64,000 nt of DNA from Alloyangia pacifica (GTDB lineage Bacteria > Pseudomonadota > Alphaproteobacteria > Rhodobacterales > Rhodobacteraceae), in contig NZ_CP022189.1 in assembly GCF_003111685.1 (NCBI RefSeq), forward strand, positions 1,752,001-1,816,000. Direction: 5' to 3'. Position 1 is the stretch's first letter; each line of letters begins with the position of its first letter. Below the pieces are notes generated by a model. That model saw only the letters and a program-made list of their open reading frames with translations, was not told where the DNA came from and did no database searches. The position numbers were made by a program, and so were the translations under genes. Shown here piece after piece: positions 19,923 to 28,349 of the stretch.

Positions 19923-20837
19923 ATGATCGATCCCCAGCCCGACTTCCAGCCTGTTCCGGGCCACGCCGAGCCGCTTGCGCCCGGGCTGCGCCGGGTGCTG
20001 GCGCCGAACCCCTCGTCGATGACCTTTCGCGGCACCAATACATATGTGCTCGGCACGGGCGCGCTGGCGGTGATCGATCCCGGCCCGTGCTCCGAGCCGC
20101 ATCTCGAGGCCATCCTCGCGGCGGTCGGACCGGGCCAGCACATCAGCCATATCCTCGTCACCCACGCGCATCTCGACCATTCCCCCCTCGCCCGCCCGCT
20201 CGCCGAGGCCACCGGCGCGCCGGTGCTGGCCTTCGGAGACGCCCGCGCCGGACGCAGCGAGATGATGCAGCAGCTTGCCGAGACGGGCCTCGCCGGCGGC
20301 GGCGAAGGCGTCGATGCGGGCTTCGCGCCCGATGAAGAGCTGCCCGACGGCGCGGTGATCGCCGCGGAGGGCTGGCGCATCGAAGCGATTCACACCCCGG
20401 GCCATTTCGGCAACCATCTGAGCTTTGCCTGGGGAGACGTTCTGTTCTCGGGGGATCTGGTGATGGGCTGGGCAAGCTCGCTGGTCTCGCCCCCCGATGG
20501 CGACCTCGGCGCCTTCATGGACTCGCTGGAACGGCTGCGCCGCACTCGCTGGTCACGGCTGCACCCCGGCCACGGCGCCCCGGTCGAGGCCCCCCTCGAA
20601 CGGATCGACGCGCTGCGCGCCCATCGCCGCGCCCGCGAAGCGGCGATCCTCGCCGCGCTCGCCGACGGCCCCGCCGATGCCGCGAGTCTCGCGACCGTCA
20701 TCTATCACGACACAAACCCCGCGCTTTTGCCCGCCGCAGCCCGCAATGTGCTGGCGCACCTCATCGACCTCACCCAGCGTAAAGCCGTGATTCCGCTAGG
20801 CAATCTCGAAAAGAACTGCGTCTTTTCAATGGCCTGA
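19923..20837 (+). CDS. MBL-fold metallo-hydrolase (LACTB2-like)
   Basis: A 304-residue metallo-beta-lactamase-fold hydrolase. The metal motif is LVTHAHLDHS (HxHxDH), with further ligands in HTPGHFGNHLSF and SGDLVMGW, and a C-terminal HPGHG. A helical tail (about residues 225-300) resembles the winged-helix end of LACTB2-like proteins. The start at 19923 lies 54 bases from the divergent kinase. Members of this branch have been tied to RNA endonuclease or hydrolase activity; the substrate here is unknown. It ends just before tRNA-Asn. Confidence 0.88.
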   Translation: MIDPQPDFQPVPGHAEPLAPGLRRVLAPNPSSMTFRGTNTYVLGTGALAVIDPGPCSEPHLEAILAAVGPGQHISHILVTHAHLDHSPLARPLAEATGAPVLAFGDARAGRSEMMQQLAETGLAGGGEGVDAGFAPDEELPDGAVIAAEGWRIEAIHTPGHFGNHLSFAWGDVLFSGDLVMGWASSLVSPPDGDLGAFMDSLERLRRTRWSRLHPGHGAPVEAPLERIDALRAHRRAREAAILAALADGPADAASLATVIYHDTNPALLPAAARNVLAHLIDLTQRKAVIPLGNLEKNCVFSMA

Positions 20838-20917
20838 AAGAAAATTCACGCCAGAGCGAAAAAACTTCAAAAAGCCTCTGGACGCCCGGAGTCGCCATTG
20901 CTAAACACCCCCCACGT

Positions 20918-20992
20918 TCCGGCGTAGCTCAGCGGTAGAGCAGTTGACTGTTAATCAATTGGTCGTAGGTTCGATCCCTACCGCCGGAGCCA
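20918..20992 (+). tRNA. tRNA-Asn (anticodon GTT)
   Basis: A 75-nt cloverleaf: acceptor TCCGGCG pairs with CGCCGGA, the D-arm GCTCAGCGGTAGAGC is canonical, the anticodon loop is CTGTTAA with GTT, the T-arm is GTAGGTTCGATCCCTAC, and CCA is encoded. It lies directly upstream of a tyrosine integrase, so its 3' end is a probable attachment site. Confidence 0.97.
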
Positions 20993-20994
20993 AA

Positions 20995-21041
20995 AATCTC
21001 TAAGTTACTGAGATTATTGGCAAAAATGCGATGAGAATCGC
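20995..21041. repeat. Two short hairpins behind tRNA-Asn
   Basis: AATCTC...GAGATT (20995-21015) and GCGAT-GAGA-ATCGC (21028-21041) are small dyads right after the tRNA 3' end. They may be a tRNA terminator or parts of the recombination region. Confidence 0.4.
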
Positions 21042-21051
21042 AGACGCTCTG

Positions 21052-21110
21052 AAATGTGCGACTCCTGTCCCCGCGATTGGCACAATCGTTGGCACAGGAG
21101 TCGCACATTT
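21052..21110. repeat. 17-bp perfect inverted repeat with nested hairpin between tRNA and integrase
   Basis: AAATGTGCGACTCCTGT at 21052-21068 is exactly complementary to 21094-21110. The 25-base centre contains a second perfect dyad CGATTG-GCA-CAATCG (21074-21088) and a direct repeat TTGGCACA (21077 and 21089). It lies 60 bases from the tRNA end and upstream of the integrase. This fits an integrase arm or core site, or a strong transcript structure. Confidence 0.75.
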
Positions 21111-21179
21111 GCGTTTCAGGACCCCTTCACAGCCCCACCTCGAATACCGCCCCAGCGGGTTCCACTGGCGCAGACGCTG

Positions 21180-21220
21180 CCCCCAGTCCCGTAGGGACTG
21201 GGGGCCGGGCAGTGCCCCCA
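21180..21220 (+). terminator. Two alternative hairpins in the integrase leader
   Basis: An 11-bp perfect stem CCCCCAGTCCC-GTA-GGGACTGGGGG (21180-21204). Its right arm can instead pair as GGGGGC (21200-21205) with GCCCCC (21214-21219), followed by A7 and the probable start codon. The mutually exclusive pairing looks like an attenuator or start-site occluder. Confidence 0.45.
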
Positions 21221-21225
21221 AAAAA

Positions 21226-23232
21226 ATGTCACTCCTCTTTCCGCTCCGCTCCCATGTCATGCGCGACGCGAAGGTGCTCGCTCAAAAGCTCACGCTCTTG
21301 AGCGACATCGCATTCGCCGCACTGACGGAGAGAACGATGGCGATCGGGCCCGACATCATGGACACGCTCCTGCGAGAGCTCTGCCACTTCTTGATCGAAG
21401 CGGCAGAGACTGCGCGCGAGATGGCCCCGACACGCAGCCTCGAGACCGCGGCCTACGAGCTTGCCTGCGCCACCGCCGCAACCGACACGCTGCGCCAGGC
21501 CCTCTTCCTGCGCGACCGTGAGATGGCACGCGCGCCCCTCCGGCAAATCGCCGCCCGGCTCGGGGTCCCCCTCGACGAGTCTGACCCAGATTGGCAGCGG
21601 CTGGCCTATCGCGCCCTGCGCATGATGCTCGAGGCGCATGAGGAGGATTTGCGCCGCGACCAGGGGCAGTTCGAAACCCGCAGCCAAAGCCTTGAGCAAG
21701 CCCTGAATCCGGCGCGCCAGCTGGGCCACGCGCCTACAGCGCATCTTCCGATGCCGCCGGCGCTCCAGGTGATCCCGCCTGTCTCCGCCGCGGCAGGGCG
21801 CGGGCACTTGCCCGCCTCCGCGCCTGCAGCCCCAATTCCACCGACTGCAGAAGTGGCTTCGATCGCTCCCGTGATGCCCGACCTGGCGCATTCAGGCTTC
21901 CTGCCTGCGGTGCCGACGCGCCCGGCCCCGCAGGCCGACGCACCAACGCGCCAGAGCCCCACGAAAGTTGCCGCCACGACGCCATGTCCGACGATTTCGG
22001 AAGGAAGCAAGGACTACATTGCCCGTCGTTGCCAGGGCTATTCGTCCTTCAAGCCGACAGAGCAGCCCTCACCCGCCTCAGGAAAGAGCTGGGAGAAGAA
22101 CTCCTCCGGAAACGTGAAATCGACCGCCCGCCTCATGGCCCGCATCCTTGGCGACCGGCCCTTCGATCAGATTCTCTCCGAAGAACTCACCGCAGCCTTC
22201 ACGCTCATGCAGCGGATTCCCCGTAATTACCAGGCCGCGACAAGCCGGCTTTCCCCAAGGGAGGCGGCAGACAAGGCCGACGAGACCGAAACCAGAAGTG
22301 AAGCGCTCACCCGGGACCGATTGAAGAAGGAAGGCGCCAGCCCCGGGAAGATCGAGCTCACCGTCCTGCGCGAGAAATTGCCCCGTCTCAAGGCCGCAAC
22401 AATCTATCGGCACATGCAGGACTTCCAAAGGATTTGCGTATTCCAGAAAGGACTTGGGCACCTCCGCGACAACATCATGGAAGGTCATATCTGGGAGAAG
22501 CGCGAGTATGATCGCCGTGTGCTCGAAGAGGCCGATACCGAGCGCCAGACGTGGTGTGGGCGCCTCGACGGTCTGTTCCGGACGCCCCTCTTCCAGGACA
22601 AGCTCGACGACGCGGGCGATCCGATGTTCTGGGCGCCTCTTATTTCGGTTCACTCCGGACTGCGCAGCGAAGAGGTCCTGCAATTGGCCACGGATGACGT
22701 CCAGGTCATCGACGGGATCCTGTGTTTCGTCCTGCGCCAGGGGCTCGGTCAGAACCTGAAAAGTGCCGCGGCCCGGCGCACCGTACCGGTCCACAAGAAC
22801 CTTCTTGCGCTCGGCTTCATGCACCTCCTCGCCCTGCGAAAGCGTGAGGGAGAGCCGCGGCTCTTCCCATGGCTGACGCGCAGCGAAGCGAAGAAGACCT
22901 ATACCGAAAATTTCTCCAAGCGGTTCACCTACTACCGGAAAACGCACAAGGTCTACGCCGCGCAACGGGATTTCCACTCCTTCCGCACCACCTTCAATCA
23001 CCGCCTGATCGAGGCTGGATGCCCGGACACCCAGCGCCGCAGCCTTCTCGGACATGTCGAGCGCGACGTCGGGATTACCAACTACAACCCGGGCGGCTTC
23101 TCGAAAGCCCTGCTGCTTGGCCACGTCAACGCCATCGAGATCGACGTCTCGATGATCCGCCCGCCCTTCGGCGAAATTGAGGTCGCCGGCGTCACGCATC
23201 TTGCGGATCGTCGGCGACAGGTGGCCTCGTAG
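21226..23232 (+). CDS. Tyrosine-type site-specific integrase of a genomic island
   Basis: About 668 residues. The C-terminal 300 form the catalytic domain of a tyrosine recombinase: Arg in HSGLRSEEVLQL, the FHSFRTTF box (HxxR), LLGHVERD and the nucleophile in ITNYNPGG. A DUF6538/core-binding-like helical region precedes it. The N-terminal 200 residues are helical and then Pro/Ala-rich and poorly conserved. The open frame begins at 21031, but that stretch carries the inverted repeat, so I prefer the ATG at 21226; ATG 21259 is also possible. Its position behind tRNA-Asn says it integrated the DNA to its right. Confidence 0.88.
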   Translation: MSLLFPLRSHVMRDAKVLAQKLTLLSDIAFAALTERTMAIGPDIMDTLLRELCHFLIEAAETAREMAPTRSLETAAYELACATAATDTLRQALFLRDREMARAPLRQIAARLGVPLDESDPDWQRLAYRALRMMLEAHEEDLRRDQGQFETRSQSLEQALNPARQLGHAPTAHLPMPPALQVIPPVSAAAGRGHLPASAPAAPIPPTAEVASIAPVMPDLAHSGFLPAVPTRPAPQADAPTRQSPTKVAATTPCPTISEGSKDYIARRCQGYSSFKPTEQPSPASGKSWEKNSSGNVKSTARLMARILGDRPFDQILSEELTAAFTLMQRIPRNYQAATSRLSPREAADKADETETRSEALTRDRLKKEGASPGKIELTVLREKLPRLKAATIYRHMQDFQRICVFQKGLGHLRDNIMEGHIWEKREYDRRVLEEADTERQTWCGRLDGLFRTPLFQDKLDDAGDPMFWAPLISVHSGLRSEEVLQLATDDVQVIDGILCFVLRQGLGQNLKSAAARRTVPVHKNLLALGFMHLLALRKREGEPRLFPWLTRSEAKKTYTENFSKRFTYYRKTHKVYAAQRDFHSFRTTFNHRLIEAGCPDTQRRSLLGHVERDVGITNYNPGGFSKALLLGHVNAIEIDVSMIRPPFGEIEVAGVTHLADRRRQVAS

Positions 23233-23503
23233 AGCGTGTTGCGAAGTGTGCCAGGCGCCTGCGCCCGGACCGGAAACCCGCCGTATGCCTGCCTTTACGT
23301 CATCACGCCAGAAGCCGCACTCCGGTTACCGCGGAGAATTTCGTCGACCGAACGCCCGAAGGGCTGCCCTGCTTCGCAACACGATGTGGGCGCGGCTGCG
23401 TTTTGCTGCCCTGGAGCTTCCCGATAGCACAACACCATCCCTGCCTCCGTCCACTTTCCCGAGCGGGATCACAGGCATATCCCGGCGTGCAATCGATATC
23501 GCC

Positions 23504-23731
23504 CTACGAAAAGCCGCCGACGCCAATCCGCGAGAGGTATCGCCTCACCGCCTCCGCGCGACCATCGCGCACGAGGTCTGCCGCGGTCTGACCACCAAAC
23601 GAGGGGAGCGGCTGAGAGGTGAACCAAGCAATCGCCTCTGCCTCGCTCCCACCAGCCCACGGAGTCGCCAACTCGATCAACTCGAGTGTAGCTGTGCGTT
23701 CTTCTTCTGATGGGTGGTCCATAAATGCCAT
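23504..23731 (-). CDS. Small MbcA/ParS/Xre-type antitoxin-like protein (toxin-binding domain only)
   Basis: A 75-residue protein whose second half, AIAWFTSQPLPSFGGQTAADL then VRRYLSRIGVGGFS, has the shape of the C-terminal toxin-binding domain of Xre/MbcA/ParS antitoxins (DUF2384: W..P...lgG.tpadl...g...v...L..i..G). The N-terminal DNA-binding part found in longer members is missing. TAGGAT lies ahead of the ATG. The gene usually following such antitoxins, a RES-domain toxin, does not fit in the 271 bases between this stop and the integrase, so it appears orphaned. The family call rests on motif shape only. Confidence 0.5.
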   Translation of the reverse strand: MAFMDHPSEEERTATLELIELATPWAGGSEAEAIAWFTSQPLPSFGGQTAADLVRDGRAEAVRRYLSRIGVGGFS

Positions 23732-24090
23732 GCGCCAATCCTACCGCGCATTCTGCCTTGCGGCAACAAACACAGCCGCAGCCCAGAGACCGCCTCATCG
23801 CATACGGAAAAATATTCCGATGTGACCGGGGGTCCTGATCGGCTCGCGGGGCGCGGAGGCCCGCCAATTTGACCTGCCTGCTCGCCCATGTCGGGCCACC
23901 AAAGCCTGTGATGGTGGCGATTGTGGTGCTGCTGCCACGCCAAGAGGCCAATCAGTCAGCTCCAGGCGTCTTGCCATTCACAGTCTACAAGAGAGACGTG
24001 TTTTTAGGTCTTGCCATGCAAGTCAAGGAAATTTCCCGCGTGTGTCTGGCGGAGCAGGAACAAGGTCTTCAGGTGGAGGAGTAGCTGGTA
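23732..24090. other. Intergenic stretch without a supported gene
   Basis: About 360 bases. Short open frames occur on both strands but none has a recognisable motif. GGAGGAG at 24075-24081 serves the next gene. The base composition is lower in GC than the flanking chromosome. Confidence 0.35.
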
Positions 24091-25407
24091 ATGGATGGTG
24101 CGGTTTCCTGGACGGAAATGGGGAGTGAGCGAGGGCTCGACCCGCTTGCAATGATCAATGTCATCCAGGAGCGCTACCAGTCGCTGCTTCCAGGATTTTC
24201 CTCGGTCACCACCAGGCTACGGAACTACAGCTTCTATTCCTGGCTCGTCGCGCACTATGCGCAGAACATCCACGACGCATCGCGGACGCGCTTTCACAGC
24301 TTCCTGCGTCGTTGCGAAGCCCTCTATGCCCTGGCCTCTGCCCAGGACTCGAAGGAGACCGGCGTAGCTGCACGGCTGTTTGCCAACGACTACCTCCGCG
24401 GCGACAATCCGGTGATTGACTTCATCCGGGCCACGGATGAGGCGACGCCGGCGGCCGAGCGCTACATGGACGCCAAGTCGGGAGTCTTCTACGCGGTCTA
24501 CTTCCGTCAGATGGTCGATTTCGGTCTTCTCGACGAGCGCACAGAACATGGACTGCCAGTGCCGACCGAGGCGGGTGCGGCCCTCGCGGCCGCCTATAAT
24601 GAGACACTCGGCAGCTTGTCCGCTACATTCTTCGCGGCCGCCGATGCGGGGACGGTCTCCAGGCAGGAGTTGGCTCCCATGGTCCTGATGCGGCCGAGCG
24701 CATTGGATCAGGACAGCACGGAAGCCGAACTCCTACGGGACCTGTTGCTGGGCTCGGATGGCCGGGAATCCTCTCTCGAGCGCCGCAAGACTCTCCTGCT
24801 CATTCTCAAGACGGCCCGATTCAGCCCAGCGCCGGTCGCCGTCGATGATCTGCGATGGTCGTGGCTGGAAACCGTGCCCGAAGGCGAACTTCAAGAAACC
24901 CACGCCGCCTGGCGTCACTATCAGACCGGGGACACTGTCCGCGTCGTCTACGAGGCTTTGATGCGGCATGCGACACGGGAGTTGATGGATCACCCACTCG
25001 GCTTGGCGCTCCCGGCCCTGAACGCGCTGGCGCTGAGGGACATTCCAGACGTGACCCTGAAAGACTTCTTCTTTGCTCTCGAGGCGGCCAATGACGGTCG
25101 CACCTTCCGGGAGCCACAGGGGGCTGCGTTGCGCGATGAGGCGCCGATCGCTGACATCCTTGCGCCGCTCGCGCGGCTTTGCACATTGTGGCGCGGCGAT
25201 CTCGACCAGCTGAAGGAAAGCTTCCCGGACAAGCCTGGCTACCAGACCGGTTTGAGTGAGCTTCGCTGGCTCATTCAGAGCATGGATCAATCGGCGTCAG
25301 GTGTCCTGCAAACCCTCATTGGGGAGCGGGTCCTCAGGCGTCACCTCGAGGTGGCGGCGCGGAAGTTCCACCTGCAAAAGAAGTACACCTACCTGGTCGA
25401 AATCTAG
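24091..25407 (+). CDS. Unrecognised helical protein, first gene of the PLD-linked pair; ends at an in-frame amber codon
   Basis: A 438-residue mostly helical protein. The N-terminus contains LLPGFSSVTTRLRNYSFYSW, a pattern (PG-S-TTR-R-Y-F-W) that recalls the start of DUF6361-type proteins; I treat that as a weak hint. No catalytic motif is visible. After the TAG at 25405 the same frame stays open for 48 codons (starting DAQLRARR, ending LLAAQ) to a TGA at 25552 that overlaps the next ATG by 4 bases. The original protein was therefore probably about 487 residues and lost its tail to a nonsense mutation, or reads through. GGAGGAG precedes the start. Confidence 0.75.
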   Translation: MDGAVSWTEMGSERGLDPLAMINVIQERYQSLLPGFSSVTTRLRNYSFYSWLVAHYAQNIHDASRTRFHSFLRRCEALYALASAQDSKETGVAARLFANDYLRGDNPVIDFIRATDEATPAAERYMDAKSGVFYAVYFRQMVDFGLLDERTEHGLPVPTEAGAALAAAYNETLGSLSATFFAAADAGTVSRQELAPMVLMRPSALDQDSTEAELLRDLLLGSDGRESSLERRKTLLLILKTARFSPAPVAVDDLRWSWLETVPEGELQETHAAWRHYQTGDTVRVVYEALMRHATRELMDHPLGLALPALNALALRDIPDVTLKDFFFALEAANDGRTFREPQGAALRDEAPIADILAPLARLCTLWRGDLDQLKESFPDKPGYQTGLSELRWLIQSMDQSASGVLQTLIGERVLRRHLEVAARKFHLQKKYTYLVEI

Positions 25408-25550
25408 GATGCCCAGCTTCGCGCCCGCCGCATCGCGATGGTCGAGGCAAGCGGCCCGAGGCTCGAAACCGCGCTGCAGTTCCTTGAGGATATCGGTCTG
25501 ATGCAGGACGCATGCATCACCACCCGCGGCACCGCGCTTCTGGCGGCACA

Positions 25551-27839
25551 ATGAGATACGACGAAGCCTTCTACGCGGACTCCTATCACTCCGCCCTGAT
25601 GACGACCTTTGCCTTCGATCCGACGGTATTCGACAACGTCGTGCTTGTCGCGCTGCGCAGCCGGGGCTGCCGCAATATTGCAGTGATCGCTGATCGGGAC
25701 ATGCTCAACCAAACCCTTCGAGATGTCGGCGCGCCTCACGCCGCGGGCGTGAAGTATCACATGGCCAAGCGCGCGGTCGCGGGAAGCTTCCACCCCAAGA
25801 TCGTCCTCCAGCTTGGACAGGATGGCGGCCGGCTCATGGTCGGGTCGGCGAACCTCACCGGCCCGGGCCTGGTGAGCAATTTCGAAGGCGTTTCGAGCCT
25901 CACCGTGACGGCGGCTGACAGGACCGCCGCGCCGCTGCTGGCTGCGGCGTTTGCCTATTTCGAGAGACATTGCGATCCGGCTGACCCGGCCATGCAGCGG
26001 GCGCTTGCGCGCGCCCGCCGGAGCACGCCCTGGCTTGCAGAGACCGAAGCCGCCACAGAGGTGGTGATCAAGGGCACGAAGGTCGCGCTCCTAACCGAGA
26101 TGGAAGAGGGCGGCATCGCCGCGGCCATGTCGCGTTTCATCGACGGGGACACAATCCAGGACCTCGTCGTGGTGTCGCCCTATTGGGACGCATCGCTCGA
26201 CGGGCTGAACTCCCTGCGCGAACTCCTGGGCAATCCTCAAGTGTCCTTGGTGGTGGACAGGGATGAGCAGGATTTCGATGCTGAGACGTTCCTGAACCTC
26301 GATGCCGCCCGGTTGCATTCTTCGGAGAAGCTGCCGCAGATCGCCGAGCGAAAGCTCCATGCCAAGCTCGTCGTCGCCAGGGGCCAGAAGGCCGACTATG
26401 TGCTCGCGGGCTCGGCAAATGCATCCAAGGCCGGCCTTCTGGGGCAGTTCGGGGGACCGGGCAACGCGGAGGCGTGCCTGATCCGGGCAGAAGATCCGGG
26501 CTCGTCCATTGCGCGCCTTGGCCTCGGGCAATGTCTTACCAGTGAAATGCCCCTCGCCGACCTCCGGTTGCGGCGCCGAGACGAGACCGGCTCCGGCAGC
26601 AGCGCACGGATCGTCGATGGGGGCATGTTCTGCCTCGACGGCTCCCGCCTACGTTGGACACCGCCGACGGGACGGCCGTCCGAAGGTGCAAGTATCTCCC
26701 TTCACGATCATGAGGGCATCGAAGTGCACCAGGGCATGCCCGTCCTCAGTGGGGAGGGCTGGGTCATCGAACTTGCTTCTGGCTCCAGCCAGCCGCGGCA
26801 GGCGATCGTTCATTTCCCTGATGGGGAGATCAGCATACCCTCACCGGTCGCGGTATTGTCGGACCTTGAGCGCAACGCGCGTGCCGCCAATCCTTCGCAG
26901 GTCGACCGAATTCTGGGGGAGATCGAGCAGTCTCTTGATGTTGACTTCGACATGCTGCGCCTGGCGCTCATGATCGATGGCGATGCGCGGCGCACTCCCG
27001 CTACGAAAGCCGACCGGCAGACACTCAAGGTCCGGAACGATGAGGCTCTGGAGGAAAACAATGCACCCACCTACACCTCGGAGGAGTTCAGGCGCGTTGC
27101 CGTGAGTGAGGATGCGGGCGGCCGTGCCGATGCGCGTCATGGTCCGCTCGGGGACCTGCGGGACATCATCAACCGGCGCCTAGGGCTCTTCGAGCAACAC
27201 GGCGCAGAGGAGGTTGATGCCCTCTCGGCGATCATCGGTGGTGGTACGCCTCCGCCCACTCGTCCATCCTCCGCCGCCACCTCAAAGGCCAGGCCACCAC
27301 GGAGCTTCCATGACGCGAAGCAACGGGCGAAAAAGCTGGTCGAGCATGTCAATCGAACCTGCCAGGTCTTGCGTGAACCTGACGTGGATGCGCTCTCCTA
27401 TGGCAACTCGATCAGGCTTCGGCTCCTTGTGATGGCGGTACTGCGGGAGGCCTGCCCTGCAGGCGTCGCTCCCGGTCCGGACCATGGCCTATCCTCCACC
27501 GATCCCGCCCAGAGTTGGGTGCGAATGCTGGGACGCCTGATGGCAGAGGTGGTCAGGTCGCTTGCCAAATCCGAGACAGACAATCTCGACGACGAAGGCC
27601 TGGAAGCCTTGGCTCTCTTCCAGTTCGCCGCCAGCCTTGCTTCGGAGGTTGCCGTGCGACAGGACATGAACCTATCGGTTGCCAGACAGCTACAAGGGAT
27701 CAACGGGGCCATGGCCAAGGCGATTCAGGAAAAGCTCACGAATACCGGTGCCTCAAATGACAAGCTTGCAAAGACCCTCGCCGCGCTATCGAGCCACTAT
27801 GCGCATCTGTCTACGACGGCGGCGATGGCACAAGCCTGA
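25551..27839 (+). CDS. Phospholipase D-like protein with two HxK/GSAN motifs, second gene of the pair
   Basis: 762 residues. Two half-sites of the PLD superfamily are visible: HPK at 81-83 with GSAN at 98-101, and HAK at 270-272 with GSAN at 287-290. This is the paired arrangement of PLD-type nucleases, with the usual Asp of HKD not conserved. The middle (about 350-460) is beta-rich and the C-terminal 300 residues are helical and charged. The ATG overlaps the terminal TGA of the upstream reading frame (ATGA), so the two genes are translationally coupled. A nuclease role is inferred from the family; phospholipid cleavage is less likely in this context. It lies in an integrase-marked island. 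Confidence 0.82.
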   Translation: MRYDEAFYADSYHSALMTTFAFDPTVFDNVVLVALRSRGCRNIAVIADRDMLNQTLRDVGAPHAAGVKYHMAKRAVAGSFHPKIVLQLGQDGGRLMVGSANLTGPGLVSNFEGVSSLTVTAADRTAAPLLAAAFAYFERHCDPADPAMQRALARARRSTPWLAETEAATEVVIKGTKVALLTEMEEGGIAAAMSRFIDGDTIQDLVVVSPYWDASLDGLNSLRELLGNPQVSLVVDRDEQDFDAETFLNLDAARLHSSEKLPQIAERKLHAKLVVARGQKADYVLAGSANASKAGLLGQFGGPGNAEACLIRAEDPGSSIARLGLGQCLTSEMPLADLRLRRRDETGSGSSARIVDGGMFCLDGSRLRWTPPTGRPSEGASISLHDHEGIEVHQGMPVLSGEGWVIELASGSSQPRQAIVHFPDGEISIPSPVAVLSDLERNARAANPSQVDRILGEIEQSLDVDFDMLRLALMIDGDARRTPATKADRQTLKVRNDEALEENNAPTYTSEEFRRVAVSEDAGGRADARHGPLGDLRDIINRRLGLFEQHGAEEVDALSAIIGGGTPPPTRPSSAATSKARPPRSFHDAKQRAKKLVEHVNRTCQVLREPDVDALSYGNSIRLRLLVMAVLREACPAGVAPGPDHGLSSTDPAQSWVRMLGRLMAEVVRSLAKSETDNLDDEGLEALALFQFAASLASEVAVRQDMNLSVARQLQGINGAMAKAIQEKLTNTGASNDKLAKTLAALSSHYAHLSTTAAMAQA

Positions 27840-28349
27840 TTTCAGGGCCGCCGTCGCGCATTCAGGGGGTAATCACAAACAGTGGGGACTTGGGTCGCAA
27901 AATGAGAAGATGACCTTGCGCCTCGATTGTTCCGCGCCCGCTCCTTGTCAGGTCAATCTCGGCCAGCGCCTCTCCCGCAGTGGCTTCGGCTTCGCCGATG
28001 CCTCCTCGGGCCTTCGGGAGCGACTGCGCCCTCTACCCCTTCACCGTAAGCGCCACGCCGTTCCCCTCCTGCCATGCTGAGATTGACTGTGAGAGTCCTT
28101 CTCCTGTGAAGAGGCAGGATTGGACGGCAAAATGGGCGGCTATTTGGACGGCTCGACGGACGGCTACGCGGGCACCATCGAGGTTTTGGATGGGCGGTCC
28201 GGCCGCCGGCTTCGGAGCGAGGCGGAACGGGCACGGATATGCGGGACCTTTCAGACATTCGCTGCCACGCAGCGAGCCGGGTTCAAATCCAGGGTCTCGA
28301 TCCTCATCCACAGAACTCGCCGAGCCAGTCGCTTGCCCTGCCAAGCGCG
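27840..28349. other. Gene-poor island edge with a possible transposase scrap
   Basis: About 510 bases. Around 28120-28260 one forward frame reads GTIEVLDGRSGRRL followed by SEAERARI, which recalls the start of IS66/IS3-type OrfA transposases (IEVL..RRR.WS...KARIV) but is degraded. The rest holds no supported gene. I found no copy of the tRNA-Asn 3' end that would mark the far attachment site. Confidence 0.3.

Noticed and set aside
23233..23503. RES-type toxin next to the MbcA-like gene
   Set aside because: Only 271 bases are available between the integrase stop and the antitoxin-like stop, and no RES motif is seen in any frame.
23177..23710. Second recombinase fragment on the plus strand (SPHRLRATIAHEVCRG)
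   Set aside because: The likeness to an integrase HxLR box is isolated and lies antisense to the better-supported MbcA-like gene.
28262..28320. tRNA-like segment (GGGTTCAAATCC) as the far attachment site or a tRNA gene
   Set aside because: The T-loop motif is there but the T-stem has a mismatch and no acceptor or anticodon arm can be folded. It also does not match tRNA-Asn.
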